From: Microbacteriaceae bacterium
Lineage (GTDB): Bacteria > Actinomycetota > Actinomycetes > Actinomycetales > Microbacteriaceae
Length of the DNA stretch: 16,040 nt
Direction of reading: 5' to 3'
Assembly: GCA_024642605.1 (NCBI GenBank)
Contig: JAHEAT010000016.1
Location: 1-16,040, forward strand
Part shown: in pieces, positions 15,752-16,040 of the stretch
Numbering within the stretch: the stretch's first letter is position 1
Layout: every line of letters starts with the position of its first letter
The notes under the pieces: generated by a model
What the model was told of the DNA's origin: nothing
The model's database searches: none
Seen by the model: only the letters and a program-made list of their open reading frames with translations
Position numbers and translations under genes: made by a program

Positions 15752-15870
15752 GTCCGGCGGTGTCCTACTCTCCCACGAGGTCCCCCTCGCAGTACCATCG
15801 GCGCAGAAGGTCTTAGCTTCCGGGTTCGAAATGTGACCGGGCGTTTCCCCTTCGCTATGGCCGCCGAAAC
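15752..15870 (-). rRNA. rrf: 5S ribosomal RNA
   Basis: About 119 nt on the minus strand, beginning GTTTCGGCGGCCATAGCG and containing CCCGGTCACATTTCGAACCC, CGCCGATGGTACTGC and GGGAGAGTAGGACACCGCC, all standard for actinobacterial 5S. The first and last segments pair to form helix I. Ends are uncertain by a few bases. Confidence 0.95.
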
Positions 15871-15970
15871 ACTATTGAGTTATGTGAATCGTTAGCACAC
15901 AGTTAAGTGTGTTGTTCTTGTTCGATTCCCGACCATACCTCGGGAACCACATAGTGGACGCAAGCAAAAA
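15871..15970 (-). other. 23S-5S internal spacer, no tRNA
   Basis: About 100 nt. It holds a 7-bp perfect hairpin (15926-15932 with 15940-15946), a 5-bp hairpin (15896-15900 with 15907-15911) and a small CCAC/GTGG palindrome (15947-15957). These are probably folded parts of the precursor used in RNase processing. No tRNA is present. Confidence 0.75.
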
Positions 15971-16040
15971 TGTTATCAAGTCATTGGCTTATTAGTACCG
16001 GTCAGCTCCATGGGTCTTTAGTCCCCACTTCCACATCCGG
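15971..16040 (-). rRNA. rrl: 23S ribosomal RNA, 3' end only
   Basis: Minus-strand sequence contains GAGCTGACCGGTACTAATAA, the conserved region at the 3' end of 23S rRNA, followed by ACTTGATAACA, which should pair with the 5' end of the molecule outside the window. The gene continues beyond the right edge, and 16S would lie further right in this orientation. The 3' end is approximate. Confidence 0.93.

Overview
This window reads as ordinary core chromosome of a streamlined actinobacterium, most likely a Microbacteriaceae-like freshwater member of the Micrococcales. The basis is moderate GC (roughly mid-50s percent by eye), very tight gene packing, an actinobacterial 5S sequence, and a gene order that, from memory, matches the Mycobacterium tuberculosis block Rv1691-Rv1713. 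Every gene lies on the minus strand, so transcription runs from high to low coordinates. The genus assignment is inference.

Right edge (15752-16040): the 3' end of a 23S rRNA, a roughly 100-nt spacer without tRNA, a complete 5S rRNA, then a perfect 12-bp hairpin terminator. The first protein gene starts only 28 nt beyond that hairpin.

Right half (15682 down to 9945): a TPR-like protein with a GDRP-repeat and Gly/Arg-rich tail, a HAD-IIA phosphatase (Rv1692 type), a 43-residue small protein, TlyA (S4 plus rRNA 2'-O-methyltransferase), NAD kinase and RecN. These genes overlap or nearly touch. The small gene sits where M. tuberculosis has Rv1693.

Left half (9867 down to 1): after a 77-nt gap with a possible promoter come CTP synthase, an ADP-ribose-type Nudix hydrolase, XerD, an orphan Soj/ParA ATPase, ScpA and ScpB of the SMC condensin, an RluB-type pseudouridine synthase, an AroH-type chorismate mutase, prephenate dehydrogenase, cytidylate kinase, and the GTPase Der, which runs off the left edge missing only its last residues.

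Functional themes are chromosome segregation and dimer resolution (ParA, ScpAB, XerD), DNA repair (RecN), ribosome maturation (RluB, TlyA, Der, next to rRNA genes), nucleotide and cofactor supply (PyrG, Cmk, NadK, Nudix), and the tyrosine branch (AroH, TyrA). No gap exceeds 100 nt outside the rRNA region. I see no insertion sequence, prophage, CRISPR array, defence island or tRNA. I did not find a convincing undescribed system. The points most worth a second look are the small conserved-position gene before tlyA, the repeat-tailed TPR protein directly behind the rRNA terminator, and the chain of start/stop overlaps implying translational coupling.
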